From an archaeon (lineage in GTDB: Archaea > Nanobdellota > Nanobdellia > SCGC-AAA011-G17 > PNOQ01), in NCBI GenBank assembly GCA_018671245.1, contig JABHIB010000005.1, forward strand, positions 1 through 46,158: a stretch of DNA of 46,158 nt, in the 5' to 3' direction. Under the pieces are notes generated by a model. The model was given only the letters and a program-made list of their open reading frames with translations. It ran no database searches and had not been told where the DNA came from. Each line of letters starts with the position of its first letter. Position 1 is the stretch's first letter. Positions 15,879 through 26,478 of this stretch are shown here, one piece after another. Position numbers and translations under genes: made by a program.

Positions 15879-15900
15879 CTCCTTTTAGTGACAAAAGGAG
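15879..15900 (+). promoter_or_regulatory. Eight-base-pair hairpin covering a Shine-Dalgarno
   Basis: CTCCTTTT (15879-15886) is the exact reverse complement of AAAAGGAG (15893-15900), with loop AGTGAC. The right arm contains most of the Shine-Dalgarno AAGGAGGT (15895-15902), which stands 7 bases before the ATG at 15910. Confidence 0.6.
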
Positions 15901-15909
15901 GTCTACACA

Positions 15910-18450
15910 ATGAGTAATAAAAAAATAATACTATTAATGTTAATGACATTTATTTTGCCGTTAGTTTTAGCAGGCGGTAACTTCAATGTTTATGAGGGAT
16001 CCAATATGGGTCCAGTATGTCCTACATCAACAGGACTATTTACAGACGCGATTGAAAATACAGGAGACACATTTTTGGATTTCACTATAACATCTTCTGG
16101 AACAGCAGCACCTTTTTCTACAACTGTTCCTCAGGGATTCACACTTGCACCAGGGCAAGTTAAAAATATATTCACTTATGTAACTCCAATGTCCTCAACA
16201 AATATTGGACAATATTCACTTTCAGTTTCTTTAGATTCAAATGAAGGGTCAAAAACAATTGTACATCCTATAACTGTGAATGATTGTTTTGATTACACTT
16301 TCGAAGCACTTGATGAGGCAAAACATGTTTGTCCGTGCGAATCAGAGAAGTTTGACTTCCAAATAAAGAATATGGGAGAGCGTTCTGAAACTTACTATCT
16401 TTCATTAGAAGGTCCTTCAGCTAGTGCAGTAGCACTAAGTGAAGAAGTTATCAGTTTGACTTCTGGAGAATCAAAATTAATCTATGCATACATAACTTCA
16501 AGTTGTGGTCATTCGGGCGATTATGACTTTACAGTTATTGCAACTCCTTCTACTGGTTCATCAGTAAAATCAGCAGGAGCTAAACTAGTTGCAGATGCAT
16601 GTTATGATTTTGATCTCCAAACAGAGCAAGATTTAATTTCCTTTTGTGAACACGCTCAAGTAGCCGTTCCTGTTCAGATAGAGAATGAAGGTTCAACTGA
16701 AAACACATATTATTTTGATGTAAACGGTCCAGCATGGGCAAATGTTGAGAATAATAAATTAGATATTCCTTCAGGACAGAGTAAGACAGTTAATTTAATC
16801 TTAACTCCTGATTACGGCGTAGAAGGTACATTCGAAGTAAATTTCGAAGTAGATTCAGAACTTGGAGATGTAGACCTTAGAAATACATTCAATGTTCAAG
16901 TAAAGAATTGTTATTCTGTAGCTGTAGATGTTTCAAGATCAGAAGATAAAATCTGTAATGCTTTAGAAAATACATATGGTGTAACAATAAGAAATGATGG
17001 AGAGCTTACAAAATCATATGCTTTAGAACTAGAAGGTCCTAATTGGGCAACTCTAGACGAACACAGAGTAGATCTAGAAGCAGGAGAAGAAAAGGAAGTA
17101 ACTCTAACAATAAGTCCTACTTACAATACTGTTCCAGCAACTTATAATATCAGAGTAAAGGCATCAGCAACAGATAGTGATAAGATAGCTGCAGAGAATG
17201 AAATAGAAGTAACAACAGTATCAGAAGAAGAATGTTACCAAGCAAAGATAGGATTAGAAGAAACAAAAGTAGAAGTTTACTATGATGCTAGTGCAACTGT
17301 CCCAGTAGTAATAGAGAATATGGGAACTTATATGGCAACATATGATGTTTCAGTAACAGGTACTGCAGCAAATTTCGTTTACTTAAATCCGTCTATTGTA
17401 GCACTAGACGAATCAAAATCTGAATTAATTTACTTATATGTTGCACCTTCAGCACAAGTACCAAATGGAGATTATTCAGCAACAATATCTGTAAGATTAG
17501 GAGATAGCACAATACTAGCTTCAAAGACTATAAACATAAAAGTCACAGATAGTGGTGCAGCAATGCCAACAGGGGCAGTTGTTGTAGGAATTGGATCAGA
17601 AGGAACATCAGTATTCCAGAAAGTAGCAAACTTTTTCAAATCACTATTTGCAGTAAAAGCAGAAACTGAAGCAATAATTGATGCAAACTTGGATCTAGAT
17701 GCAGAAGAGACTCCAGAAGAAACACCTGAAGAAACTCCTGAATCTGAAGAGTTAACTTATGAAACAGTAACAGCTTTAATCGGAATAGATGAGCCAAATA
17801 CATTCAATCTTGGAGAGGAAGAACATACAATAACTCTAACAGAAATTGTAGGTGAAACTCAGATAGTAATAACTATTAATTCAGAACCGATACTGATTGC
17901 ATTAGATATTGGGGAAACCAAAGAAATAGATATGAATGAAGATGGTGTAATTGATGTAATTGTAAGATTTGACGGAATGGTAGGAGATAAAGCAGATATA
18001 ACTTATGAATACCTAAATGTCGATACAGCGGTTACAGATATCACTGGTGCAGCAACAACAGATTTAGAGAAAGCAACTAGAGAACCTTTGTTTGCAGGAC
18101 TTTCAAGCATGTTCGGTTCACTAATGGGTTATTCAAATTACTTAATTGGATTACTAGCAATAATATTAGTAATCTTGGTAGCAATGAGAACTAACTTCCA
18201 TAAGAAAGTTGCAGACTTCTTTGAAGAAGAAATCGAAGAAGAAGATTACAAGGATCTAACTGTTGAAGAAGAGCCAAAAGAGACAGAAATCGAAATCGAA
18301 GAGCCAGTAAAGAAAACAACAAAAACAGAAGCTCCCAAAAAAGAAGTAAAAAAAGAAGAACCAAAGAAAGAGGAGCCAAAAGAAGAAGCTGACGAAGAAG
18401 ATGACGATGACGAAGTAATAATAGAATTTGATGACGAAGAGGAGGAATAA
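15910..18450 (+). CDS. Large repeat-containing membrane-anchored surface protein
   Basis: An 846-residue protein with a signal peptide (residues ~1-21, ending LVLAG), then about five ~100-residue beta-sandwich repeats. Most repeats begin with a Cys-aromatic motif (CFDYTF, CYDFDL, CYSVAV, CYQAKI), carry a second cysteine some 15-20 residues on, and end with a GxY/TYNIxV-type strand, as in NPCBM-associated/CARDB-like domains. Then come a helical stretch (~575-595), a Glu/Thr/Pro linker, one more domain (~620-715), a membrane helix (~740-760) and a Lys/Glu-rich cytoplasmic tail ending in a run of Asp and Glu. It is probably a disulfide-stapled envelope stalk or S-layer component. Strong Shine-Dalgarno; nearby hairpin. 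Confidence 0.78.
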   Translation: MSNKKIILLMLMTFILPLVLAGGNFNVYEGSNMGPVCPTSTGLFTDAIENTGDTFLDFTITSSGTAAPFSTTVPQGFTLAPGQVKNIFTYVTPMSSTNIGQYSLSVSLDSNEGSKTIVHPITVNDCFDYTFEALDEAKHVCPCESEKFDFQIKNMGERSETYYLSLEGPSASAVALSEEVISLTSGESKLIYAYITSSCGHSGDYDFTVIATPSTGSSVKSAGAKLVADACYDFDLQTEQDLISFCEHAQVAVPVQIENEGSTENTYYFDVNGPAWANVENNKLDIPSGQSKTVNLILTPDYGVEGTFEVNFEVDSELGDVDLRNTFNVQVKNCYSVAVDVSRSEDKICNALENTYGVTIRNDGELTKSYALELEGPNWATLDEHRVDLEAGEEKEVTLTISPTYNTVPATYNIRVKASATDSDKIAAENEIEVTTVSEEECYQAKIGLEETKVEVYYDASATVPVVIENMGTYMATYDVSVTGTAANFVYLNPSIVALDESKSELIYLYVAPSAQVPNGDYSATISVRLGDSTILASKTINIKVTDSGAAMPTGAVVVGIGSEGTSVFQKVANFFKSLFAVKAETEAIIDANLDLDAEETPEETPEETPESEELTYETVTALIGIDEPNTFNLGEEEHTITLTEIVGETQIVITINSEPILIALDIGETKEIDMNEDGVIDVIVRFDGMVGDKADITYEYLNVDTAVTDITGAATTDLEKATREPLFAGLSSMFGSLMGYSNYLIGLLAIILVILVAMRTNFHKKVADFFEEEIEEEDYKDLTVEEEPKETEIEIEEPVKKTTKTEAPKKEVKKEEPKKEEPKEEADEEDDDDEVIIEFDDEEEE

Positions 18451-18475
18451 TTTCCTCTCTCTTTTTATTTTTATT
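18451..18475 (+). terminator. Pyrimidine-rich terminator after the 846-residue surface protein gene
   Basis: TTTCCTCTCTCTTTTTATTT follows the stop codon directly, an oligo-T termination signal in the space before the next small gene. Confidence 0.45.
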
Positions 18476-18715
18476 ATGGGTTTTAAATTTTTTACAAATA
18501 ATTCTTGCGAATATTTCCCCTGTCATGATTTAGATGAAGACAATTTTAATTGTTTATTTTGTTACTGTCCTTTATATAATCAAGACTGTCCAGGAGATTA
18601 TCATGTCTTAAAGAATGGAACAAAAGATTGTAGCGAGTGCATATTTCCTCATAAAATGGAAAACTATGATAGTTTGATAGATCTATTAAATAAAAAAAAC
18701 AAAAACTATATATAG
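18476..18715 (+). CDS. Small cysteine-rich protein (PF04071-like)
   Basis: A 79-residue protein from the ATG at 18476, containing CEYFPCH, NCLFCYCPLY, CPGDYHVL and CSECIFPH. This pattern of cysteines and histidines matches, from memory, the cysteine-rich small domain family PF04071, thought to bind metal; its function is unknown. The frame extends upstream to 18428, but that would overlap the end of the surface protein gene and the terminator, so the ATG is preferred. There is no signal peptide, so it is likely cytoplasmic. Confidence 0.8.
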   Translation: MGFKFFTNNSCEYFPCHDLDEDNFNCLFCYCPLYNQDCPGDYHVLKNGTKDCSECIFPHKMENYDSLIDLLNKKNKNYI

Positions 18716-18758
18716 GATCAATTCAAATTTAAGATTAAAATTGGAGTGTGATAAGTAA

Positions 18759-19199
18759 ATGAAAAAAATTATTTTAAGTTTCTTAATTTTAACAGTTATA
18801 GTAATTTCAGGCTGTAATCAACAAATGAGTCCAGAAATGGGATTAAATATCCCACAAAAAGGAACAGGTCTAGATAAAATTTGTTCAGATTTTGATGGAG
18901 ATGGATTTGGAGAAGGATGTTCTCTAGGGATAGACTGTGCAGAAGAAGATCCAACAAGATGGTTTTGGAGACCTTTCTATTTAGATGAAGATCAGGATTT
19001 TTACGGTACTGGCGAGATAATGCATTTTGAGTGTTGGGGAAATTTTGAAAACTCAGAATATCCTTTAGATGAGAGATCTTTCAACTCATTAGATTGTGAA
19101 GATTTAGATGCGAACATTAATCCTGGAGCATTAGAAATCTGTGGCAATGGAATAGATGAAGATTGTGATGGATCTGATCTTAGATGCAATAAAAATTAA
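18759..19199 (+). CDS. Lipoprotein with Asp-rich metal-binding (MopE-like) motifs
   Basis: The 146-residue product has a lipoprotein-type signal (MKKIILSFLILTVIVISGC, lipobox ISGC, with Cys19 as the expected lipidation site). The mature part contains CSDFDGDGFGEGC, DEDQDFYGTG and LDCEDLDANINPGALEICGN followed by DEDCDG. The last segment is the putative metal-binding motif found in MopE-type surface proteins, probably holding calcium through its acidic loops and disulfides. GGAGTGTGAT upstream is a fair Shine-Dalgarno. It converges on the SMC gene with only seven bases between the stops. Confidence 0.8.
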   Translation: MKKIILSFLILTVIVISGCNQQMSPEMGLNIPQKGTGLDKICSDFDGDGFGEGCSLGIDCAEEDPTRWFWRPFYLDEDQDFYGTGEIMHFECWGNFENSEYPLDERSFNSLDCEDLDANINPGALEICGNGIDEDCDGSDLRCNKN

Positions 19200-19206
19200 T
19201 TTTTTT

Positions 19207-22200
19207 TTATATTTTTAAACTAACAACTTTAGAGACACCTTTGTCTTTATTCATGGTTACACCATAGATTTGATTTGCTTCAGAGATAATTGCATCATTG
19301 TGTGATATAACTATATACTGTGCATGATTAGCATATTTACTAAATAGTCTAGATAATTTTTCAGAATTATGTTTATCTAACGCTGCATCCACCTCATCCA
19401 TCAAATAAAATGAAGCAGGTTTATGCTCTTGAATTGCAAAAATGAAAGATAGTGCTGCAAGAGTTTTTTCTCCACCACTAAGGCTACGGATATCTAAGTA
19501 CTTTGACTTACCAGTTTTAACACTAATACTTGCTCCTCCATTTAAAGGTTCATTAACATCCTCCAAAACAATAGAGGCCTCACCTTTACTATATAAATAA
19601 CCAAAAGTAGTCTGGAATTTTTCATTCAGATCATCAAATGTTTTCATAAATTCCACAGTCTTTTTCTGATCTATCTCTCCAATCATCTCAAGAACATCCT
19701 CTCTTTCAGATTTTAGTATGTTGACCTTATCAAGCATTTTATCATACTCTTCCTTTATATGGTCATAGACTTCCAATGCCCTCATATTAACATTACCTGC
19801 ATTTCTCATGATTCTATCATAGCTTCTTATCTCTTCTTGTAATTTAACTAAGTCCATCCCTCTTTTAATAATTCCATCTGCAAATTCTTTATACTCTTCA
19901 CTATGTGCCTCAATTTCAGAGACTGTTTTAGCTCTATTGATTGAAATGTTATTTTTTTTCATCTGAACAACACCCACTTCGCTACTATTTCTATCTATTT
20001 TTTGTTGCATTTTCTGAATCATTTCAGTCAAATTATTCCTTTTAGCAGATAATGCCCTATTTTTTCCATAGAATTCTTCTTCTAACTTCTCTTTCTTCTT
20101 CAAAGTTATTTTCTTTTCTCTAACAACTTTCTCAATATTCTTGCTTTCTTCAATAAATTCTACCTTATCTTTAATAGAGGCTTCCACAATGCTATCGAAT
20201 TTACATCTCTCAGAATCGACCATCTGGATTTTTCCATCAATGGTTTTAATCTCAGATTCAATTTCGACTCTCTTTTTAAATGCTGCATTATATTTTTCTT
20301 CAAGTACATTAATTCCTGAACTCTCTTTTTTACTAATTCCTTCTCTAATTTTAATTTTAGATTTTTGAAAAGTTTCAATTTCTTTCTCGAATTTGGATAA
20401 ATCTGAATTTATTTCAATTATCTCTTTATCAATTTCAGATTTCCTATTATTGAGGTTTTTAATTTCACTTTCAAAATCATTAACATTAGATCCTATTCCG
20501 AGACTTTTCTCTAGTTTGATTAGTTCTCCTTCTAGTTCTGATTTTTCTACATTAACTTTAGAAATTTCTTCCTCTAATTCAGATTTTTGTGAATAAATGC
20601 TTGTAACTAATTTATCTAGATCATTTCTATTACTCTCGAGTTTTTGTAGTTTCATATCAATTTTTTTCTGCGAGAACCCTAATGCTGATTTACGTCTATG
20701 TCCTCCAACCATCGCTCCGCTTGGCTCAAGAAGATCTCCATTAAGTGTGACCATTCTAGCACTACCTACTCCAATTTTTCTAGCAGTCTCTATATTTTCA
20801 ACAACAACAGTACTTCCAAATACATAACTAAAGACTTTTTTAAATTGTGGCTGGAAATTAATAAGATCTATAGCAAGGCCATAAACTCCTTTTTTATTCA
20901 GTATTTTATCTACTCCAGGATTTTTAGCTCTAGCTTTTATTTTATTTAATGGTAAAAATGTAGCAATGCCTAATCTCTCTGATTTTAATAATCTAATATA
21001 TTTTGCAGCAGTCAAATCGCTATCAACCACAATACTTTTTGTCCTCATACCTGCAGCAACTTCTAATGCAAGAGAGTATTGGTCCTCAACCTCACCAAGT
21101 TCACTTACAGTGCCGTAAATTCCCTGTCCTTTGTCCTCAAGAACTCTTTTGACAGCAAAGTCACTAAGGACTTTTTCTTGTGCTCCAGCATGCTTTGCTT
21201 TTAGTCTGGCCAATTCTTCATTCGTTTCTAAAAGTTTACTACTATTCCTTTCTAACTGTCCTTCAAAAACTTCCACACTGCTTCGAAGTTTGCTAAGCTG
21301 TTTAATACACTTAGACATATCGCCTTTAATCTGTTTAATCTTGGCCTTCTCTTTACTCCCAGAAAGTTTAGCAACATCCTCATTCAATTTCTTTATTTGG
21401 AATTCAATAATATTTCCTTCTTTAGATAATTCTTGTTTTTCTTCTATAGCAAAATTAAGAAGATCTCTTTTCTTTTCTATCTCTGCATCTATTCCTTCAA
21501 GTTTATTGCCGAATTCCCCAATTTCACTAATTCCATATTTTTTCTTAAATTCACTAATCTCTGCATTAAGGGATTCTTCAATTTCAGAGGTTTCACCAAC
21601 CTGCTTTAGAGCTATATCTTTTTTCTTTCTCAATTCAACAATCTCTTTACTATAGCTCACAGATTCAGATTTAATTTGCTTAACTTTCTCTTCTATTTTA
21701 ATTAATTCATTTTTTATTGTTTCAGATCTAGAATTATATCTAACTATGTCTGAGTTAAGGTCAGATATCTCAACTCTCAAAACCTTTTGCTCTTGTTCAC
21801 CTTTTTCATCAAGAACTTCATTTATTTTCTTTATTTCATTATTTTTAGACTCGATTCCTTCCTTAAGTTCTCCAATCTTATCTCTAATCTTTTCAAGTTG
21901 TGAATCATATTTTGTTATTAATTTATCAATTTCTTCTCTTTTACTCTCTTTTTGTTTTATTTTCATATGTAAGAAAGTAGCCTTACTGTCTTTGAATTTC
22001 TTTTTGACATCTAAGAATTTTTTAGCCTGATCTCTATCTTTTCTAAGCTCTCTAAGATTAGTCTCTCTTTCAGTTAATATTATATTTATTTGATTTAACC
22101 TTTCTTGAACTCTCTCAAGTTCTCCCATAGCCTTTTTCTTTTTATCTTCGAAGACTGAGATTCCTGCAACCTCTTCAATAAGTTCTCGCCTATCTATAGG

Positions 22201-22662
22201 TCTCATTTCCATGAATCGAACTATATCTCCTTGCAAGACGATACTATGTCCATCAGGATCAATATTTGCACTACGCAATACATCCACAATTTGTTGTCTT
22301 GTATGAGTCTTATCATTAATTTTGTATATAGAATTACCTTTTTTCTTCAGAATTCTACTTATCTTAACTTCTTTAGAATCTATTGGAAATTCATTATCGT
22401 CATTACTGAACCATATACTAACTTCTGCTTCTTTTGCTGCCTTCCCAGTTTTACCACCATTATATATTAAGTTTGCAGATTTCTCGGCACGTAAACCTTT
22501 TGCAGAACTTTTACCTAAAACAAAACATAATGCATCCATAACATTCGATTTACCAGATCCATTAGGACCAAGAATACAATTAAAATTATTTCCGAAATCT
22601 AGTTCAGTTTTATTAGCAAACGATTTAAAACCATTAGTTGTAAGCTTTAGTACAGTTGTCAT
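19207..22662 (-). CDS. smc: Chromosome segregation protein SMC
   Basis: About 1,151 residues with full SMC architecture: N-terminal ATPase half with Walker A GPNGSGKSNVMDALCFVLG, a long coiled coil (~170-500), a hinge domain near residues 505-645 (GIYGTVSELGEVEDQYSLAL, then the GGxxG-type VGGHRRKSALG), a second coiled coil, and the C-terminal half with signature LSGGEKTLAALSFIFA and Walker B FYLMDEVDAALD. It compacts and separates chromosomes as a dimer. No kleisin partner gene is visible nearby. The start is ATG at 22662, with the GAGGGTGAT Shine-Dalgarno just before it; a GTG at 22668 lies inside that site and is less likely. Confidence 0.96.
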   Translation of the reverse strand: MTTVLKLTTNGFKSFANKTELDFGNNFNCILGPNGSGKSNVMDALCFVLGKSSAKGLRAEKSANLIYNGGKTGKAAKEAEVSIWFSNDDNEFPIDSKEVKISRILKKKGNSIYKINDKTHTRQQIVDVLRSANIDPDGHSIVLQGDIVRFMEMRPIDRRELIEEVAGISVFEDKKKKAMGELERVQERLNQINIILTERETNLRELRKDRDQAKKFLDVKKKFKDSKATFLHMKIKQKESKREEIDKLITKYDSQLEKIRDKIGELKEGIESKNNEIKKINEVLDEKGEQEQKVLRVEISDLNSDIVRYNSRSETIKNELIKIEEKVKQIKSESVSYSKEIVELRKKKDIALKQVGETSEIEESLNAEISEFKKKYGISEIGEFGNKLEGIDAEIEKKRDLLNFAIEEKQELSKEGNIIEFQIKKLNEDVAKLSGSKEKAKIKQIKGDMSKCIKQLSKLRSSVEVFEGQLERNSSKLLETNEELARLKAKHAGAQEKVLSDFAVKRVLEDKGQGIYGTVSELGEVEDQYSLALEVAAGMRTKSIVVDSDLTAAKYIRLLKSERLGIATFLPLNKIKARAKNPGVDKILNKKGVYGLAIDLINFQPQFKKVFSYVFGSTVVVENIETARKIGVGSARMVTLNGDLLEPSGAMVGGHRRKSALGFSQKKIDMKLQKLESNRNDLDKLVTSIYSQKSELEEEISKVNVEKSELEGELIKLEKSLGIGSNVNDFESEIKNLNNRKSEIDKEIIEINSDLSKFEKEIETFQKSKIKIREGISKKESSGINVLEEKYNAAFKKRVEIESEIKTIDGKIQMVDSERCKFDSIVEASIKDKVEFIEESKNIEKVVREKKITLKKKEKLEEEFYGKNRALSAKRNNLTEMIQKMQQKIDRNSSEVGVVQMKKNNISINRAKTVSEIEAHSEEYKEFADGIIKRGMDLVKLQEEIRSYDRIMRNAGNVNMRALEVYDHIKEEYDKMLDKVNILKSEREDVLEMIGEIDQKKTVEFMKTFDDLNEKFQTTFGYLYSKGEASIVLEDVNEPLNGGASISVKTGKSKYLDIRSLSGGEKTLAALSFIFAIQEHKPASFYLMDEVDAALDKHNSEKLSRLFSKYANHAQYIVISHNDAIISEANQIYGVTMNKDKGVSKVVSLKI

Positions 22663-22782
22663 TATCACCCTCTTTATTGAAATCTAACTTAAATACTTTT
22701 TGTAATGTTCTTTCTTTTTTAAAGGTTTTCTAATCTCAGAATTAGTTAAGTTTATAAATGATATAAATTGTTTGAAAATACG

Positions 22783-23001
22783 ATGAAAAAGATACATACT
22801 AGAGCAAAGAAGAAGTTAAGGCTTGGAACTCACACACAACACAGAGCAAGATTAACTGGGGCTAAGAGAAAAAAAGGTCCAAAGACTTTCAAGAGTGAAG
22901 ACTCTGCTAAAAAGTATGCTGAAGAAAATGGAATTAAAAAGTTCGAATTAAAGAGTGTTAAAAAGAACAAAAAATTCCAAATCGTTCAATTAGACGAATA
23001 A
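22783..23001 (+). CDS. Small very basic protein, ribosomal-protein-like
   Basis: A 72-residue protein starting MKKIHTRAKKKLRLGTHTQH, with about a third of its residues Lys or Arg. The N-terminal half is a basic, Gly/Thr/His-containing extension; the C-terminal half reads like a small alpha-beta fold (KSEDSAKKYAEENGIKKFEL). Composition and form fit a ribosomal or rRNA-binding protein, but I cannot name a family. A TTG start five codons upstream is possible, but the TATA (TTTATAAATG at ~22751) supports a leaderless start at the ATG. It converges on the FAD enzyme gene. Confidence 0.75.
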   Translation: MKKIHTRAKKKLRLGTHTQHRARLTGAKRKKGPKTFKSEDSAKKYAEENGIKKFELKSVKKNKKFQIVQLDE

Positions 23002-23006
23002 TTGTC

Positions 23007-24359
23007 TTAATCATTCAATTCTTTTTTAATTATTCCTTCTGCTGCTAATATTCCTGCAACTCCTGCACCAACTATTCCTCTAGATTTACCTGCACCATCT
23101 CCTGCAACAAATAAATTATTAACACTAGTCTCATTAGTGTCTTTTAGTGTCAGGTATACAGTATCACAAAGTTTTACTTCTGGAATATATAAAATAGTTG
23201 AAGGATGAGCCACTCCAGGTATTATCTTATCCAATTGAATTATCATTTCTTTTATGGCAGAATAAAATCTTTCAGGATATGCTATGCTGATGTCTCCAGG
23301 AGTAAACTCTGTATTCATTGTTGATTTAACTCTATCATATCCTCTTGCAACACTATCAAAAGTTTCTTTTTTAGATCTAGAACCTCTTATCAAATCTCCC
23401 CACCTTTGAGCAATAGGTTTTCCTCCACCATTCTCATAAGTATTAATAACAGATCGTATAATATACTCCTTGGGATCACTTTCAGGTTTAGTTAATGGCA
23501 GGGTCACTAAGATTGCAAAATTTGTATTTTTGCTCTTCATTTTTGAAAGTGCATGACCATTAACTGGTTGAAGCATTTTTCCTCTATAGGGTATCCCATT
23601 TTGAGGAGGTTCAAGTGTTACAAATCCTCCTGGACACACACAAAAAGTTCGAACACCATCATTGTGGCTCAAACTTTTGAATAAAAATTTGGCATCATAT
23701 GAAACATCTGTAATAGGTTTCAATGTTTCAACAGGCAGTTCTACTCTAACTCCCATCTGAATAGGCCCGTGTTTATACTTTATTCCAAGTTTATCTGCTT
23801 GTTTTCTCCACCAATGGGATCCTCCTCGTCCAGGACACACTAAAAGATATTTTGAGTCAAATTTTTTCTTATGGTTTGTGCTGACAACAAAACCTTTTTT
23901 TTCATTATTAACTTTTTCAACACGAGTATTCATAAGGAAATCAACACCTCGCAGCCCTAACTCTTCTTTAAATTTTTTCATAATTTTATGAGCATTATCT
24001 GTACCCATATGTCTTGATTTACTAAGAATAAAATTTAATCCATATTTTGCAGCCCTTTTTCTTATTTTTTCTCCTCTGACTGCATCTATCCCAGAAACTT
24101 CTGGAGGGACTCCAAGTTTTAGAAAATAATTCTCTATGTAATGGATTATGCTGTTTGCTTTTTCTTCATCAATACTAAGTTCATCTAGCTCCATACCTAT
24201 CCTATTGTCAAAAATTAGTTTACCATCAGTTAATGCTCCTGCTCCTCCAGGGATACTCCTCTCATCAATAATCAAAGTTTTAAGTTTTTTCTTAGAAAGA
24301 ATTTTTGCAGCAAACAAACCTGCGGGTCCAGCACCAACAATAATTACATCATATGTCAT
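23007..24359 (-). CDS. FAD-dependent dehydrogenase (COG2509-like)
   Basis: A 450-residue flavoprotein. The N-terminal dinucleotide-binding motif is VIIVGAGPAGLFAAKILSKK, followed by an acidic residue (IIDERS); a second conserved segment LLVCPGRGGSHWWRKQADKL is near residue 170, and the C-terminal FAD contact is LFVAGDGAGKSRGIVGAGVAG. The overall pattern resembles the uncharacterised FAD-dependent dehydrogenases of COG2509. The substrate is not known; annotations of relatives vary. Intact length and motifs. It stands alone, convergent with the small basic protein. Confidence 0.87.
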   Translation of the reverse strand: MTYDVIIVGAGPAGLFAAKILSKKKLKTLIIDERSIPGGAGALTDGKLIFDNRIGMELDELSIDEEKANSIIHYIENYFLKLGVPPEVSGIDAVRGEKIRKRAAKYGLNFILSKSRHMGTDNAHKIMKKFKEELGLRGVDFLMNTRVEKVNNEKKGFVVSTNHKKKFDSKYLLVCPGRGGSHWWRKQADKLGIKYKHGPIQMGVRVELPVETLKPITDVSYDAKFLFKSLSHNDGVRTFCVCPGGFVTLEPPQNGIPYRGKMLQPVNGHALSKMKSKNTNFAILVTLPLTKPESDPKEYIIRSVINTYENGGGKPIAQRWGDLIRGSRSKKETFDSVARGYDRVKSTMNTEFTPGDISIAYPERFYSAIKEMIIQLDKIIPGVAHPSTILYIPEVKLCDTVYLTLKDTNETSVNNLFVAGDGAGKSRGIVGAGVAGILAAEGIIKKELND

Positions 24360-24416
24360 ATTAACTTTAAGAATCAGATTTTATTAATAAACATATCTGT
24401 ACTCATAAATATAATT

Positions 24417-25094
24417 TTATAAAAAACTATCAACTTCTTTCTTAGTCAACTTTCTGAATCCACCTTCTTTCAAGGTACCAAGACTCAGACTACCCATCTT
24501 TATTCTTTTCAAACTTCTAGTTTTCAAAGACAATACTTCGAGCATTCTTCTAATAACTCTATTTTTACCTTCGTGAATAGTAATCTCAAACACACAGTCT
24601 TCCAATTTCTTAACTTTAGCAGGGGAAGTTTTTCCATCTTCTAATTTAATTCCCATTTCAAGTCTTCTAATCTCAGAACCTCTTATAGGTTTGTTTATTC
24701 TAACTAAATATGTTTTCTTTATTTCATATCTAGGGTGCATTAATTTGTTTGCAAAATCTCCATCATTTGTAAAAAGAAGTAATCCTGTGGTGTTATAATC
24801 AAGTCGCCCTATTGGGAAAACTCTCTCTTTAATTCTAATCAGTTCAATAACAGGTTTATGATAATCATCTTTTAGAGCAGTAACATATTTGGCAGGTTTA
24901 TTCAACATCAGATAAACTTTATTTTCTTTAATGACATTTTTACCATCAACAGTTATTTCATCAGATTTACTAGCTTTATCACCTATACTAATAGGTTTCC
25001 CATTTACTTCTACTCTTCCTTCGATTATTAGGGTTTCTGCCTTCCTTCTGCTACAATAACCATAATTACTTAACAACTTTTGAACTCTGTCCAT
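24417..25094 (-). CDS. RsuA/RluB-type 16S/23S rRNA pseudouridine synthase
   Basis: A 225-residue RNA-modifying enzyme with an N-terminal S4 RNA-binding domain (residues ~1-60: QKLLSNYGYCSRRKAETLI, then GRVEVNGKPI) and a pseudouridine synthase domain with the catalytic-Asp motif GRLDYNTTGLLLFTNDG and the late motif EGKNRVIRRMLEVL. It would isomerise uridine in rRNA. The RsuA family is bacterial; archaeal pseudouridylation normally uses Cbf5, TruA, TruD or Pus10, so this gene looks acquired from bacteria (inference). It is monocistronic, and the start follows soon after a TATA-like stretch. Confidence 0.92.
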   Translation of the reverse strand: MDRVQKLLSNYGYCSRRKAETLIIEGRVEVNGKPISIGDKASKSDEITVDGKNVIKENKVYLMLNKPAKYVTALKDDYHKPVIELIRIKERVFPIGRLDYNTTGLLLFTNDGDFANKLMHPRYEIKKTYLVRINKPIRGSEIRRLEMGIKLEDGKTSPAKVKKLEDCVFEITIHEGKNRVIRRMLEVLSLKTRSLKRIKMGSLSLGTLKEGGFRKLTKKEVDSFL

Positions 25095-25174
25095 AAAATT
25101 GAAACAAAATATGAGATTATAAAGCTTGCCATCATGCTATATTTGTAAACATAAAAGTATATAAGTAAAATTAA

Positions 25175-26476
<1,302 letters not shown>

Positions 26477-26478
26477 TT

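Noticed and set aside
18230-18450. Repetitive GAAGAA-type sequence that looked like a repeat array
   Set aside because: It is low-complexity coding sequence for the Lys/Glu/Asp-rich tail of the surface protein, without regular repeat and spacer lengths, so not CRISPR.
18428-18475. Upstream extension of the small Cys-rich gene
   Set aside because: It overlaps the end of the 846-residue surface protein and the T-rich terminator.
21131-21655. 174-residue plus-strand frame within SMC
   Set aside because: Antisense shadow of the SMC coiled coil (Ser/Leu-rich) with no start signal; the SMC frame has all motifs.
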